Positions 23,139 through 34,299 of a stretch of 64,000 bases of DNA are shown here, one piece after another; position 1 is the stretch's first letter, and the number at the start of each line of letters is the position of its first letter. Source of the DNA: Pseudozyma flocculosa PF-1 (lineage: Eukaryota > Basidiomycota > Ustilaginomycetes > Ustilaginales > Ustilaginaceae); contig NW_006920871.1 of the NCBI RefSeq assembly GCF_000417875.1, forward strand, positions 862,060 to 926,059, read 5' to 3'. The notes beneath the pieces are model-generated. The model was not told the DNA's origin and searched no databases. It saw only the letters and a program-made list of their open reading frames with translations. The position numbers were made by a program, and so were the translations under genes.

Positions 23139-24366
23139 CAAGGACGGGCAGGCAGGCCGTTTCTGGATGCGGCGTCTGCCTGCCTGCATCTCGCCCTCGC
23201 CCCCCGCGCCGGTTGCTTTGTCCACTCTTGCTTTCCGCTTTGCACACAACGAACGAGTCAAGCTAGGGTTGGCCGGCCAGCATGCGATGGCAAGCAGACC
23301 AAAAACACAGGCAACGCATCGCATGGCGTGAAAGCCGGGCGATCGCTGGCTGTTTGCAAACGTACGGTACGGTGGAAGCCAGATGGCAGATCGAGCAAAA
23401 GGAACGTACGGCGAGGTTGAGCCAAGGCAGCGCCGAGGCAGACAGGCTAGGCTAGGCGGGCGGGCGTGCCGGCGGTTGGCGGTTGGCGGCTCACGGATGG
23501 ACGGGCTGGAAACTGCACACGACGTCAAGGGCAGGCAGGCCAGCCGGGCGCGCCTGCCTTGTCGCCTTTGACACACAACCACGTCCGCCTGCACCCAGGC
23601 TCAGACAGACAGAGGCCCCACCCCGTCGTCCTGGTCGCCCTCGACGTCGTCGTCGTCCTCGTTGGCCGCTGCAAGTCCGCCCGCTCTGTGTTGGCTCGGT
23701 TGGTGGTTTGAAAACAGCACGCCGCACGCTTGCAGCCTGCCGGCCTGCCTGCCTGCCTGGCCTGCCTGGCATTCCGGATGGGCCGACGACTGCCCTTCCC
23801 CACCTTGGTCCCCTCCTCGCCTCCAATCCAGAGCCCGACTGTGGCCGGGGGGCAGTATCTGCCGCCGCCGCCGCCGCCGCCGACCAAGACCAAGACCACG
23901 GACGACGACCGACGACGAGTCAGCTTCTTGGCGGGCTGCCTGGCTGATACAAAACCATCACCCTGGCCAGCCTTGCTTCCGTTGGTCGCCCTCCTCAGCC
24001 CCCCGTCCATTCTTCTCACCACGACCACCGTCCGACCCCGCCGGCTCGTTCCTTCTCCCCCATCCGCACACGGCCAGTCCCTTGGCTCCGGCAAACTCCT
24101 TCCTCACCACCACCACCACCACCACCACCACCACTACCACCGCCGCCATCTTCTTTCGCGGTGCCTGCCTTTTTGACCTCGTAGCCACATTTCTGACGCC
24201 GCGAAGCTAGACAGGAAACCTTTGCCCGCCGCGAGCAAAGACTACCGCTCGCACGTCGCAGGCAGGCCGTAGCCACATCCACCACCGGCCCGACTCGGAT
24301 CGAAACCTCGGCATCGCCGCCCGCCTCCTTGCTAGAGACGACGTCTTCGCCGCCCCACCTGCCACC
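23139..24366. other. Promoter and leader region of the ammonium transporter
   Basis: No gene recognised. Holds GGCAGGCA/GCCTGCCT-type short repeats, a (CAC)10 tract at 24105-24134 and a pyrimidine-rich leader. A Kozak-like CCTGCCACC precedes the ATG at 24367. Confidence 0.5.
24105..24134. repeat. (CAC)10 trinucleotide repeat
   Basis: Ten perfect CAC units in the probable 5' UTR or core promoter of the ammonium transporter gene. Confidence 0.85.
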
Positions 24367-26046
24367 ATGGTCAACATCACCTACGGCATCCTCGACGCGC
24401 CCGACGGCACCGTCGCCGGCTCCGTCAACCAGGCGCCCGGCGGCACCGACATCATCGTCACCTACGGGCCCGGCCGCTCCCAGGTGGCCGCCTACAGCCC
24501 GGGCGACATCTCCTGGGTCCTCACCTCGTCGGCCCTCGTCTGGATCATGATCCCTGGCCTCGGCTACCTCTACTCGGGCCTCGCCCGCCGCAAGAACGCG
24601 CTCCACCTCCTCCTCCTCACCCTCGCCGCCCTCGCCGTCGTCAGCTTCCAGTGGTTCTTCTTTGGCTACTCGCTCGCCTTTAGCCAGACGTCGGGCACCT
24701 TTATCGGCAACATGCGCAACTTTGGCTTCATGAACGTCCTCCAGGACCCCATGCCGCAGACCAACAACAAGATCCCCGAGATCGTCTACGCCCTCTACCA
24801 GTGCATGTTTGCCAACCTGGTCCCCGCCATCGCCATCGGAGCCGCGTGCGAGCGCGGCCGCGTGTGGCCCTTCCTCGTCTTCACCTTTGTCTGGACAACG
24901 CTCGTGTACGACGTCATCGCCTGCTGGATCTGGAACCCCACCGGCTGGGCCTTCAAGTGGGGCGTCCTCGACTTTGCCGGCGGCGGACCGGTCGAGATCA
25001 ACTCGGGAATCACGGGCCTCGTCATCTCCTACTACCTCGGCCCGCGCCACGGCTACGGCACCGAGCGCCTCCTCTTCAAGCCCCACAACGTGTCGCACAT
25101 TGTGCTCGGCACCGTCTTCCTCTGGGTCGGGTGGCTCGGCTTCAACGGCGGCTCCACGTTCGCCGCCAACATCCGCGCCGCCATGGCCATGGCCACCACC
25201 AACCTCGCCGCCGCCTCGGGCGCCCTCACCTGGATGTTCCTCGACTTCCGCCTCGAGCGCAAGTGGTCGGTCGTCGGCTTCTGCACCGGCGCCATTGCCG
25301 GCCTCGTCGCCATCACGCCCGCCGCCGGCTTCGTCGGCATGCCCGCCGCCCTCCTCATCGGCGTCGTCTCGGCCGCCGTCTCCAACTTTGCCACCGTCCT
25401 CAAGGGCCCCATGCGCGTCGACGACGTCATGGATATTTTCTCGGTCCACGCCCTCGCCGGCTACGTCGGCACCCTCCTCACCGGCATCTTTGCCCAGGCC
25501 TCGGTCGCCAACAACGACGGCATCGCCGAGATCCCCGGCGGCTGGCTCGACGGCAACTGGATCCAGCTGCCCTACCAGATCGCCTGGTGCACCGCCGTCA
25601 CGGCGTGGTGCGGCGGCATCACCTTCCTCATCATGTTTGTCCTCGACCACACGCCCTACATTGGGCCCTTCCGCGCCAGCGAGACGGGCGAGATCCTCGG
25701 CGTCGACGAGGACCAGATTGGCGAGTGGGCCTACGACTACGCCTACGTCAACCGCAGCATCGAGGAGGGCGACGTGCGGCCCAACCACGGCCTCTCGCTC
25801 AACATGAACGAAAAGGTCACGGACCTGCAGAAGCAGTCGTCGACGAGCTACTACCCGGACTCGTCGGCGTCGCAGGACGCCGCCGCAGCAGAGGCATCGT
25901 CGGCGGCCGCAGCGCCGTCCCAACAGCAGCAGCAGCAGCACCTGGCACCAACGCAGACGTCGACGCTCGAGACGGAAAACGCCTCATCGTATCCTCCGAG
26001 CAGCCGGCATCCCGCCGCCGAGGCCTCGACAGCCACCCAGGCATAG
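24367..26046 (+). CDS. Ammonium transporter of the Mep/Amt family (Mep1/3-like, Glu at first twin-His site)
   Basis: Single exon, 559 aa. About eleven membrane segments are visible, starting with ISWVLTSSALVWIMIPGLGYLYSG. Family landmarks include NPTGW, the segment LDFAGGGPVEINSG, GFNGGST, and DIFSVHALAGYVGTLLTG. The second twin-histidine is H361, but the first position is E210 instead of His. In yeast Mep1 and Mep3 carry Glu here while the sensor Mep2 keeps His, so this copy resembles the Mep1/3 type rather than a Mep2-type sensor. The cytosolic C-terminus keeps ETGEILGVDEDQIGEWAYDY, then a Ser/Gln-rich tail. It imports ammonium across the plasma membrane. Upstream GATA motifs would suit nitrogen control. 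Confidence 0.96.
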   Translation: MVNITYGILDAPDGTVAGSVNQAPGGTDIIVTYGPGRSQVAAYSPGDISWVLTSSALVWIMIPGLGYLYSGLARRKNALHLLLLTLAALAVVSFQWFFFGYSLAFSQTSGTFIGNMRNFGFMNVLQDPMPQTNNKIPEIVYALYQCMFANLVPAIAIGAACERGRVWPFLVFTFVWTTLVYDVIACWIWNPTGWAFKWGVLDFAGGGPVEINSGITGLVISYYLGPRHGYGTERLLFKPHNVSHIVLGTVFLWVGWLGFNGGSTFAANIRAAMAMATTNLAAASGALTWMFLDFRLERKWSVVGFCTGAIAGLVAITPAAGFVGMPAALLIGVVSAAVSNFATVLKGPMRVDDVMDIFSVHALAGYVGTLLTGIFAQASVANNDGIAEIPGGWLDGNWIQLPYQIAWCTAVTAWCGGITFLIMFVLDHTPYIGPFRASETGEILGVDEDQIGEWAYDYAYVNRSIEEGDVRPNHGLSLNMNEKVTDLQKQSSTSYYPDSSASQDAAAAEASSAAAAPSQQQQQQHLAPTQTSTLETENASSYPPSSRHPAAEASTATQA

Positions 26047-26424
26047 CTTCGGCCACCCCGCGATCCTCTTTTATCGGCCAACACGCGTCAACATCCCCCG
26101 CCTCCTCGATCCCCCCCTCGGCCCATGTACATACCCTCGCGGAGGAGCCGGATGCCGCCGGGCCGCTCGGCCGATCCGCTCTGCACCAGCAACGATCTCC
26201 TCTTCTCCCACTCTATCTTATCGACGAACCGGGCTCCCTGGCTTCTTCACATGTGTACGATTAATCATCACGTTCCACGACCCGCCACTGACCTGGCGGC
26301 CAGCTTATGAAAAACGACGCGGGGAGGGGGCCTCGCAGCGCAGCACGCGCCTGCTGGGGCCCGCCGACCCCCATCACCATCACGCATTCCTCTCTCGGTT
26401 CGACGTCCGGCATCGCGCGGGGTG
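26047..26424. other. Convergent 3' region ammonium transporter / ribokinase
   Basis: Short region between two stop codons holding both 3' UTRs. Nothing else recognised. Confidence 0.4.
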
Positions 26425-27570
26425 CTATGCCAGCCTGGCCTTGACGTCTTCGGCTTTCGGGATCGAGCGCATGGCCCCGACCGTCTCGCAGGCGACGCTG
26501 GCGGCCATGCATGCCCAGGTGAGTACGCGGTTGACATGGTCGTCGGACTTTGCGGCGGCTGACGCTTGCTGGGTTGCGCTCTCGACGTCATCGCCGTCGG
26601 CGTTGCGTGCCGCCGACTCGGAGAGGTTGACGCCCATGAGGGCGGCGACGAGGTTGCCGGCGAACGTGTCGCCCGCTCCCGTCGTGTCGCGCACCTGCCT
26701 CGGCTTGGGCGAGGGCAGGCTGAAGAAGGTGCGCTGCGCGGGCGATGCGGCGGGGGCGACCTGGATGCGGGCCATGACGCCGCGCGAGCCGCGGGTGAGG
26801 ACGATCCAGGCCGTGTGCTTGAGCGCCTCGAGGTCGGCGAGGGCATCGACGACGCGGCGGGAGCGCTCATCGGATCCCTGGACCAGGTCCGAGGGGACGG
26901 CATCGGCGCCGCGGGCGTCGAGGGCGTTTAGCAGCTCGGACCCCTCGCCCTCGTTGACGATGAGGACGTCGATGGCCGACCACGGGAAGCTGCGCAGCTC
27001 GTCGGGCGTCGGCATGGGGCTCGGGTTGAAGATGGACGTGATGCGGGGCGCCTGGCCGCCGCTCCGGGTCCTCTGGGCGTATTCGAGGAACGCGGTGGTG
27101 ACGGCGAGGGGGATCTCGTTGTGCACGACGAGGTGGGTGATGAGCCTGGGGGCCGAGCTGAAGACCGTCTCTGGGTCCGACGTGCTCGACGACGTGGCGT
27201 AGTTTGCGCCCTTGAGGAGCACGATCGAGTTTTCGCCATCGGCGGCGATCTGGATAAAGGCGCGGCCGGTGGGCTGGTCCTTGAGCGTCTCGACGCCATC
27301 AATGTCGACGCCGCGGCAGGCGAGCTCGTCGAGGGGCCACGGGGCGTCGCTCCCGACGGCGCCCGAGAAGCGGACGGGTGCGCCGGCCAGAGCGATGGCG
27401 GCGCTCACGTTGGCGCCCTTGCCGCCGGGGCGCGACGTGAGGCCGGTCGACGAGAGGGTCTCTCCCGGCGCGACAATATGGGGCACGTCGAACGTCTCGT
27501 CGACATTGATGCTGCTCTTGACGAGGCAGAAGGGCGCGCTGTTGCTGCTGCTGCTACTGCTCGATGCCAT
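26425..27570 (-). CDS. RBK1: Ribokinase, PfkB carbohydrate kinase family
   Basis: Single exon on the minus strand, 381 aa. PfkB signature 1 is seen as SRPGGKGANVSAAIALAG (GGKGAN at 49-54) and signature 2 as DTTGAGDTFAGN around residue 300, containing the catalytic Asp and anion hole. The N-terminal INVDETFDVPHIVAPGET segment fits the ribokinase substrate lid. It phosphorylates D-ribose with ATP for the pentose phosphate pathway and nucleotide synthesis. It is about 40-70 residues longer than bacterial ribokinase because of inserts (for example the Ala/Asp-rich part near residue 330). Other PfkB sugars cannot be excluded. The gene diverges from the Ctk2-like cyclin. Confidence 0.88.
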   Translation of the reverse strand: MASSSSSSSNSAPFCLVKSSINVDETFDVPHIVAPGETLSSTGLTSRPGGKGANVSAAIALAGAPVRFSGAVGSDAPWPLDELACRGVDIDGVETLKDQPTGRAFIQIAADGENSIVLLKGANYATSSSTSDPETVFSSAPRLITHLVVHNEIPLAVTTAFLEYAQRTRSGGQAPRITSIFNPSPMPTPDELRSFPWSAIDVLIVNEGEGSELLNALDARGADAVPSDLVQGSDERSRRVVDALADLEALKHTAWIVLTRGSRGVMARIQVAPAASPAQRTFFSLPSPKPRQVRDTTGAGDTFAGNLVAALMGVNLSESAARNADGDDVESATQQASAAAKSDDHVNRVLTWACMAASVACETVGAMRSIPKAEDVKARLA

Positions 27571-28166
27571 GGCGGGATGAGATGGGGCTGGATCGGGTGA
27601 AAGCTCGAAGCTGGGTGGATGGTGAGATGGTCTTCGGCGTCGGAGAGCAGACGAGCGCGACGAGCAATAATGATGGTTTGAAGACGAGGGACAGAAGACG
27701 AGGGAGAGAAGTCGAGGGTCAGAAGACGAGGGTCAGAAGACTAGGGACAGAAGCGCTGCGAGGACGATCCCGGGCCAACCCAAATTCGCCGGCGGCCCAC
27801 AGATCGGCTGCGAGATGCGCTCATCGGGTGGCAGCAGCCAGCTGCAGCGCCAAAGTAGGGCCGCGGCCGGAGTCTCGCCAGCCGCCAGTCAGGTCCAGCT
27901 CTCGGCTCCGAGGTGCTCAGCTCGAGCAAAGTGGAGCAAGCCGCCTTGGCCCCGCCCCGCGAGCTGCAAGCTCCTTCTCACCCCTCCATCATAGCCAGGC
28001 CTCCGCGCCTTTGCCCATCTCTTTGTTTCCTTCCCACCTCACCGATTGACGGCCATGGACACGCCACCGCAACATCTCATCTGACGCTCAAAACGATCGC
28101 GACGCTCAAAAGCATCCCGACGCCCAGAGGACCGCCGGACGCTGCTGACGTCGCCCACGCCGCACC
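27571..28166. promoter_or_regulatory. Divergent intergenic region ribokinase / Ctk2-like cyclin
   Basis: About 0.6 kb between divergent starts. It contains imperfect GAAGACGAGGG(A)(T)CAGAA-type repeats at about 27680-27750, four copies spaced 15-18 bases. No known binding site was assigned. Confidence 0.5.
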
Positions 28167-30543
28167 ATGGTGCCGCTGCAGAACCCCGCAGTCTCGGGCC
28201 TTTCGACCGTTCCCGCCTCTACCGCGAGCAGCTCCTCGCTCAACACCGCCGCAGCAGCACCCATCACGCAGACGCTCAGCTACCTACCTTACTTCACCGC
28301 AGGCCAGCTCGAGTCGCTGTACGCCAAGCAGCGCGGAAACAAGCTCGCAGAGTCGAAATGGCACTCTAACCGCAACATCGCAACCGGCTTCATCCAGGCC
28401 GTCGCCTCCAGGCTCGGGTTGTGAGCATCCCTTTTCCAGATCAAACCTCGAATGGTGACAAAGGCTGAAGATGCTGACTCTGAGCTGTCTCCCTGATCGA
28501 TCGTATTCACCCACCACAGCCCCCAGCGCACTACGGCCACGGCGCAGCTCACCTACCAGCGCTTCCACCTCTTCTACCCGCCCAGCGACTTTGTCCTCCA
28601 CGAGGTGGCGCTGGCCTCGCTCGTCCTGGCCGCCAAGCTCAACGACACGCCGAAAAAGGCTCGCGATATTCTGCTGGCCAGCTACGCCTTCCGCTTCCCC
28701 GAGCTCGTAAAGGGCGACGACGACCCAGCAGCCGGCCCCAGCAGCGGCGCATCGCTCTCCGCGGCCGCCGCTGTGGCCGGCACCAAGCGCAAGGCGCCGC
28801 CTTCGTCCCGTTCCGCCGACCCCGCATCGGCGCTGGCCTCGACCAGCGCCATCGGCACCGTCTCTGAGACCGACATTGATCCCGCCGTTCTCGAGACGGA
28901 TCGCAAGCGCATCATGGCGCTCGAAAAGCTGCTCCTCGAGAGCATCTGCTTCAACTTCCAGCTGTGCGCACCCTCGACGCTTGCCCTCGTCGTCAAGCTC
29001 TGCCGACGCTGGTCGCTGCCCAGGTGCCTGGCCAGGACCGCGTGGAGGGTGGCCGCCGACCTCTTCCGCACACCTGCACCGCTCCAGCACCCGCCCCACG
29101 TCATCGCCAGCGCCAGCGTGTATGCAGCTGCCCTGCTCGCGGTGCCTCCATCGTCGCCGGCGCAGCCGTCACCTGCACATCCACCCGCCCAGAATGGGGT
29201 CAGCCAGGATCCTCGAGTGATACCCGACAAGGCCCAGTCGCTCGAGGAGGCGGCTCGCGGCGTCGTGCAGCGTTTCAGCCGAGCCGCTTGGCCCCCCGTT
29301 GAGAGTGCGACAGCGACGGCGAGCACAGAAGAGACCGCTGCACCGCGTACGACAGAGCACAGCAGCTTGGAGAGGGAGCTCAAATGCCATGTCGAGGATG
29401 TCGAAGGTGAGTCTGAGTGGGCCGTCGACTGATGCGGATGCACGGAAGCAGCCTCTGACACGACAGCCCTCTCACCTCGCCGTCTTTGCCTGCACAGAGG
29501 CGATCCATGACCTACTGGACCTCTACCTCCAACAGACCAGCCTGCTTCCGTCTTCGCTGTTTGCGCCGTCTCGGAATCCCGCCCCTTCAGCCTCGTCAGC
29601 CACACCTTCGCCGCAGTCGCCTGCCGACCACCTGAGCGACCTGCTGAGCTCCTCGCCATCCTCGCCGTCCGACCTGACCGCATCCCTGGCAGCTGGCGGC
29701 GGCGGTCCTGGCGGTGCGGCAGGCCGCGGCGGGCGCAAGAAGCTGCGGCAGCACGAGTTTTCGCCGCCCCCACTCGCCCTCCTCGACTGGCTCAACACGT
29801 ACCGATACAAGATGATCCGGTCCAAGGCGTCCAGGGCGGCGGCAGCAGCAGCAGCAGCAGCAGCAGCAGGAACGACGACGACGAAGCAGGCCAGCAGCGG
29901 CGGCGGCAGCAGCGGTGGCGGCGGCGGTGGGCCACAGACGCAGGCGGCCGCCAAGCAGGCACCTCCGGCTTCGGCCACGAGCAAGATGACGAGCGTGCTG
30001 ACCGACCTCAAGATCTACCTGCGCCAGATTGAGTACGACCGGCAAAAGGCCGACGACGCCTACCTCTTGTCGCGCGGCTACGCAGCAGAGACCGTTTACC
30101 CGCCTTTGGCGCCGCCAGTTGCACCCTCCGGCACCACCGCCACCACCACCATGGGCGGCCCCGTCGCTGCGCCAAGTTCCGGCTACGGGGGATCCACGAG
30201 TGCCGGTAGCGCCGTACCAGTGCAGGCCGATGCGACGCCGCCCTTCTTGCAGGTCGTACTCAGACGAGTCGGCGATGCCACGGCCAACGCCGCCGCCGCC
30301 GCCGGAACCAGATTGGACGACGGGCAAGAGGCGACAGCGACGTCGACGGCGACGGCGACGAGATGGATGGAGAGGATCAAAAGGAGGAAGTACGTCGCTA
30401 CCAACCGCATCTTGCCGCTCCCTGTCGCCGCTGGAAGCGTGGTCCAGCCTCCGCCGCCACAGCAGCTGCAGCTGCAGCAGCAGCAGGCGGTCACTCCGGT
30501 CGTGGAAGGTCTTATCACCCAGGCCACGCGCTACCTCTTCTAG
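28167..30543 (+). CDS. CTK2: Cyclin of the CTD kinase complex (Ctk2/cyclin K-like)
   Basis: Exons 28167-28420, 28520-29406 and 29498-30543 give 728 aa. The cyclin box starts LESLYAKQRGNKLAESKW and continues NIATGFIQAVASRLG, then F created by the first splice followed by PQRTTATAQLTYQRFHLFYP and EVALASLVLAAKLNDTPKKARDILL. This matches the Ctk2/Lsg-type cyclins that activate the kinase phosphorylating RNA polymerase II CTD Ser2. A second cyclin fold follows (LEKLLLESICFNFQL). The C-terminal half is unusually long, with poly-Ala (29836-29868), Gly- and Gln-rich runs and a conserved-looking helical stretch LLDWLNTYRYKMIRSK. Introns are phase 2 and 1 and restore the reading. The 3' flank runs into a scaffold gap. 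Confidence 0.85.
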
Positions 30544-30802
30544 CATCTCGAGTTGCGAGGAGAGAGAGAGGGCAGCGCCAGACACGCACAGCAGCCGCGC
30601 ACACTCGACGCGCACGCCGGCCCAGCCCAGCCTCAGTCCCGGCTCGAGAGGACATCGACGATCAGAACAACCAATTCGACATTGCATCAACGCCAACGAC
30701 AACAGCCCTCAGCAACCACAAAAGCATCGACGACGACAAACGACGACAAACGACGACGATTCGAGAAACGGCGAGGAAGGAGGGGCGTGAGACTGCCAAG
30801 GC

Positions 30803-31150
30803 NNNNNNNNNNNNNNNNNNNNNNNNNNNNNNNNNNNNNNNNNNNNNNNNNNNNNNNNNNNNNNNNNNNNNNNNNNNNNNNNNNNNNNNNNNNNNNNNNN
30901 NNNNNNNNNNNNNNNNNNNNNNNNNNNNNNNNNNNNNNNNNNNNNNNNNNNNNNNNNNNNNNNNNNNNNNNNNNNNNNNNNNNNNNNNNNNNNNNNNNNN
31001 NNNNNNNNNNNNNNNNNNNNNNNNNNNNNNNNNNNNNNNNNNNNNNNNNNNNNNNNNNNNNNNNNNNNNNNNNNNNNNNNNNNNNNNNNNNNNNNNNNNN
31101 NNNNNNNNNNNNNNNNNNNNNNNNNNNNNNNNNNNNNNNNNNNNNNNNNN
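30803..31150. other. Assembly gap (348 N)
   Basis: Run of N between the cyclin gene and the GHITM-like gene. The right border starts with a G-rich low-complexity stretch (ten or more G in a row near 31161-31171), which may have caused the gap. Confidence 0.99.
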
Positions 31151-31847
31151 GAGGTGGGGAGGGGGGGGGGGAAGTGTGGTCCTACATTCTTGTCCGTGCC
31201 CAAAACGGGAGCGCGCCAAAGCGGGGCGACGGATAATGTGTATTGTGGATGGCCTCGAACACCGAACCCCCCCGGAAAGGGGGAGACGGTATCCTCTCAA
31301 TCTCTCCCGTTTTTCCCTCAACCATTCGTCCATCTACGCATCCTCGGGATGAGGTGCTGGACGACGTGATGAATAAACGGGATGGGGTGTTGCTTTCGTC
31401 GCGAAGGGGTGGGAAGGTGGAGAGGAAAGGGGCAGGGGCAGGGGGAAGGAAGGGGCGGCGGCGGAAGGGGAGACACGGGCATCGCACAGACGAGCAGACG
31501 GGTGATGGTGGCGGTGGTGTTACATTACCTCGAGGCGAAACTGGGGCGGGGGTAGGTCGGATTGTGCCTACTAGCCCGGACAGACGAGCGGTGAAGAGCG
31601 GTGGAGATGCTGGGATGCTGGATGGTGGCGACGGGGCTTGCTGACTTGCGGTGGCGGGATATACATGGGACGGCGGGTGGTTGGTGGGCAGAATAATACA
31701 GTGGTGTCGGATCGAGAGGCGGTGGACGGTCGGCGGGTGGGCGGTTAGGCAGGGTCGAGAGGCGCAGGCCGAGGCCAGGTCGGTGGATATCGATGGTAGG
31801 TGGTGATGGCAGACGCGTCGAAGGATGTCGGTACGGTGCTGACTGGC
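31151..31847. other. 3' flank of the GHITM-like gene
   Basis: Region between the gap and the stop codon of the minus-strand gene. No family motif in any frame. Confidence 0.4.
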
Positions 31848-33065
31848 TCACTTGCGCCTGCTCTGCTGCATGCTCAGGATCTGAACCATGCGCACGAACA
31901 GGTTGATGAAGTCGAGCTCGAGGCCAATCGACTCGGCCTGTCAGAGGGGAGAGAGAGAGAGAGAGGCAAGACGCGGCGCGATGGTCAGCGACAGGCTCGA
32001 CGGCAGGGAGGGCGCGGCAAAGCGCACGGCACGGGGCCAGCACTAGGACCGTCAACTCACCATCGGGTCGGGACGCATGGCGCCCATGCGGACCATCTGG
32101 GCGTGCTTGAGGACGCGCTGGGTGTCGTAGAGGACGAATGCGGAAAAGACGGCGAGGCCGCCGTAGAGCGACAGCGACTCGGTGACGGCGAGGGCGCGGA
32201 AGGCGGTGCGCGGCAGCACCATGGGCGCAAGCGACGACAGGGCCACGACGGCGACACCGGCGAGCAGCGGACCACCCATCCACAGGAACTTTTCCTCCTT
32301 GGCCGTGGCGCCGACGTAGCACAGGCTGCCGACGATGCCCGACGTGTACAGGGCGGCGCGGGCCAGGACGGCGGGGTTGAGGAAGAGGAGCGGGCTGAGG
32401 ACGAGGGCCTGGGAGGCGTTGAAGGCGATCCACGAGGGCACCTTGAGCGGGTGGTCAGGGGCCAGCGAGGTGGCGCCAATCATGCTGCCAATCGAGAGGA
32501 CCAGGCCACCGCCCAGCACGACCCACGGGTTGGCGGCCATGACGCGCGCCGAGACGCCGTAGCGGTGGAGACCGACGGCGATGAGACCCGTAAGGCTGAG
32601 GCCGCCGGCGAGATATTTGAAGGTGCTGTGCAGGTAGCCGGCGTCGGCCGGGTGGAGTGCCTCGCGCGTCTCACGGTTGAAGAAGAGGTTGGCGGCGAAC
32701 GCGGTGCCACCGACGATGCCGAGCGAGGTGAGGGCACGCTGCCATCCGCCGGGCGCCGTGAAGCTGGTGGGAGCATCCGCCGAAGGAGCGGCGTGCGGAG
32801 CAGCGAAGGCCAGCCTGCCGCCGCCGCCGCCGCTTGCGTTGTCAACGCTACGGCGGAAGGGGCTGTTGCGGACGCCACGCACCTGCACCTGCTGCTGCTG
32901 CTGCGACAACGGCGCCGAGCGGGCGGGCGACTTTGGCGCGAGGCGCGTAAAGATGCTGCGCTGGATGGGCTGGGTGGAAAAGGAGCGGGTGGCGGCCGCC
33001 GTCGGGGACGACGAACAGCGCAGGCTGCGTGCAACCGACTGGAGTGAAGGCCGGAGGGACGCCAT
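31848..33065 (-). CDS. Mitochondrial Bax-inhibitor-family protein (GHITM/TMBIM5-like)
   Basis: Exons 32061-33065 and 31848-31937 on the minus strand, phase-0 intron, 364 aa. The start MASLRPSLQSVARSLRCSSS with later RSFSTQP is a mitochondrial presequence; an in-frame upstream ATG at 33308 would precede it and is not used here. About seven hydrophobic segments follow, with YLHSTFKYLAGGLSLTGL, SWIAFNASQALVLSPLLFLNP and FVLYDTQRVLKHAQ, the last resembling the conserved Bax-inhibitor C-terminal YDTQ motif. The short second exon adds ESIGLELDFINLFVRMVQIL and a basic tail. GHITM/TMBIM5 proteins sit in the inner membrane and affect cristae and cation exchange. A TATAAG lies about 100 bases upstream. 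Confidence 0.88.
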
Positions 33066-33161
33066 GGTGGGCAGCGAGTCGAACGACTTGATGTGGCGAG
33101 TGCGAGAGGCGGTTGGATGGGTGGTGGGAGAGGCCAAAGGTCCACGACGCCCGCGCCACTT

Positions 33162-33167
33162 CTTATA
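33162..33167 (-). promoter_or_regulatory. TATA-like box of the GHITM-like gene
   Basis: Minus-strand TATAAG, about 100 bases upstream of the ATG at 33065, in an otherwise GC-rich context. Confidence 0.45.
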
Positions 33168-34119
33168 GTAGCCTGCCAAAGGGAAGGCAGGGCGGGTCGC
33201 GACCACGTCAGCGGTTGGCTGGGCCGCACAGAAGGAGGCCGGCCGGCTGGCTGGTTGGCGGGCAGGGAAGGCCCGGAGCGCGCGCATGGAAGGAAAAAGG
33301 TGGGCCAATCTGGATGACTGCGGTGGCCAATCAGGCTGCTGCGCCGTGAGCTCATCCGCCGCCGATCAGGGTTCGGCGGGTGGGTGGGGCCGGCTCGCCT
33401 TTCCTCTTCTCGGGCGAGTCCGAGCCAATGCGGAGCCGAGATCGGGCCACCCATATGCACCGAGAGGTCAGTGCGCGCCCAGGGCCCAGCCTCTCGATCA
33501 GCGACCGAGCGAGCGGGCGGGTTGGGCTGGCCGGCTGGCCTTGCTCGGGCCACAGGAAATTTCGCAGAAAAAGGCCCACAAAAAGCCAAGCCACCGCACA
33601 GCCTGCCCGCCTGCCCGCCTGCCAAAATTTTCGACGGGGCTGGCACACGGCAAAAAGAAGAAAAAAACCAGAAAGCAAGCAAGAAGGCTGGCCCGTTGCC
33701 ACGGCTCCGTGCACGGCGAGAGAGACCAACACCCGCCCAAGGCAGGCCTGGAAGAAATCCAGGGCCTCTGGCAGACAGACGGCGACGACCGCGGCGGCGA
33801 TGACCGACCGATGGAGCGAGCAAGAAAAATTTCCCTTTGGCCTCTTTTCTGCCTGCCTGCCTGCCTGTCTGTTGGCTCGTCACCGGTGGCCGTGCTGGGC
33901 GAGGTCAGGCCCAGGCGAGGCCAGGCAGACCCACGACGGGCGAGAAGAAAAAGCCAGGCTGGCTCGGCTCCCCCCCTCCCTCTCTACGCTTCACCCAAAC
34001 CATCCCCCCCTTCCGCCTCGTCATCCTTCTTCCCCTCATCCTCACCCTCCTCCTGCGACCCGCCAACACTGCTCGAGACTATCTCTCTAGTCCCAGGCAG
34101 TCCTTCGCGCGCGCGCACA
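33168..34119. promoter_or_regulatory. Divergent intergenic region GHITM-like / Kap123
   Basis: About 1 kb. Has GCCTGCCTGCC and AAGCAAGCAAG tracts (33605-33690, 33848-33872) and a CT-rich leader near 33965-34060. No gene recognised. Confidence 0.45.
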
Positions 34120-34125
34120 TATATA
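34120..34125 (+). promoter_or_regulatory. TATA-like box of the Kap123 gene
   Basis: TATATA flanked by CACA and CAAACG, about 175 bases upstream of the ATG at 34300. Confidence 0.45.
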
Positions 34126-34299
34126 CAAACGAAAAAGAGATCCTGGGCCGCACATCAAGAGCCTATCCACCACCGCCCGGCACTCGGACCAGAAGAGGGG
34201 CGGCCAACGCAGCGCACCTCCATCAACTCGGCCCCGCGGCGCCGCTTACGACCAGATTCCACTGTAACGAGACCCTTGCCCTCATCCACATAGCCCAAT

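Noticed and set aside
22779..23594. Minus-strand ORF of 271 aa in the region upstream of the ammonium transporter
   Set aside because: Cys/Ser/Arg low-complexity translation of GGCAGGC repeats; no family.
24016..25941. Minus-strand ORF of 641 aa opposite the ammonium transporter
   Set aside because: Antisense shadow of the membrane protein gene; no recognisable domain.
26425..26445. Near-PTS1 C-terminus ARLA on ribokinase
   Set aside because: The tripeptide at the very end is RLA, which is not a PTS1; ARL is one residue too early.
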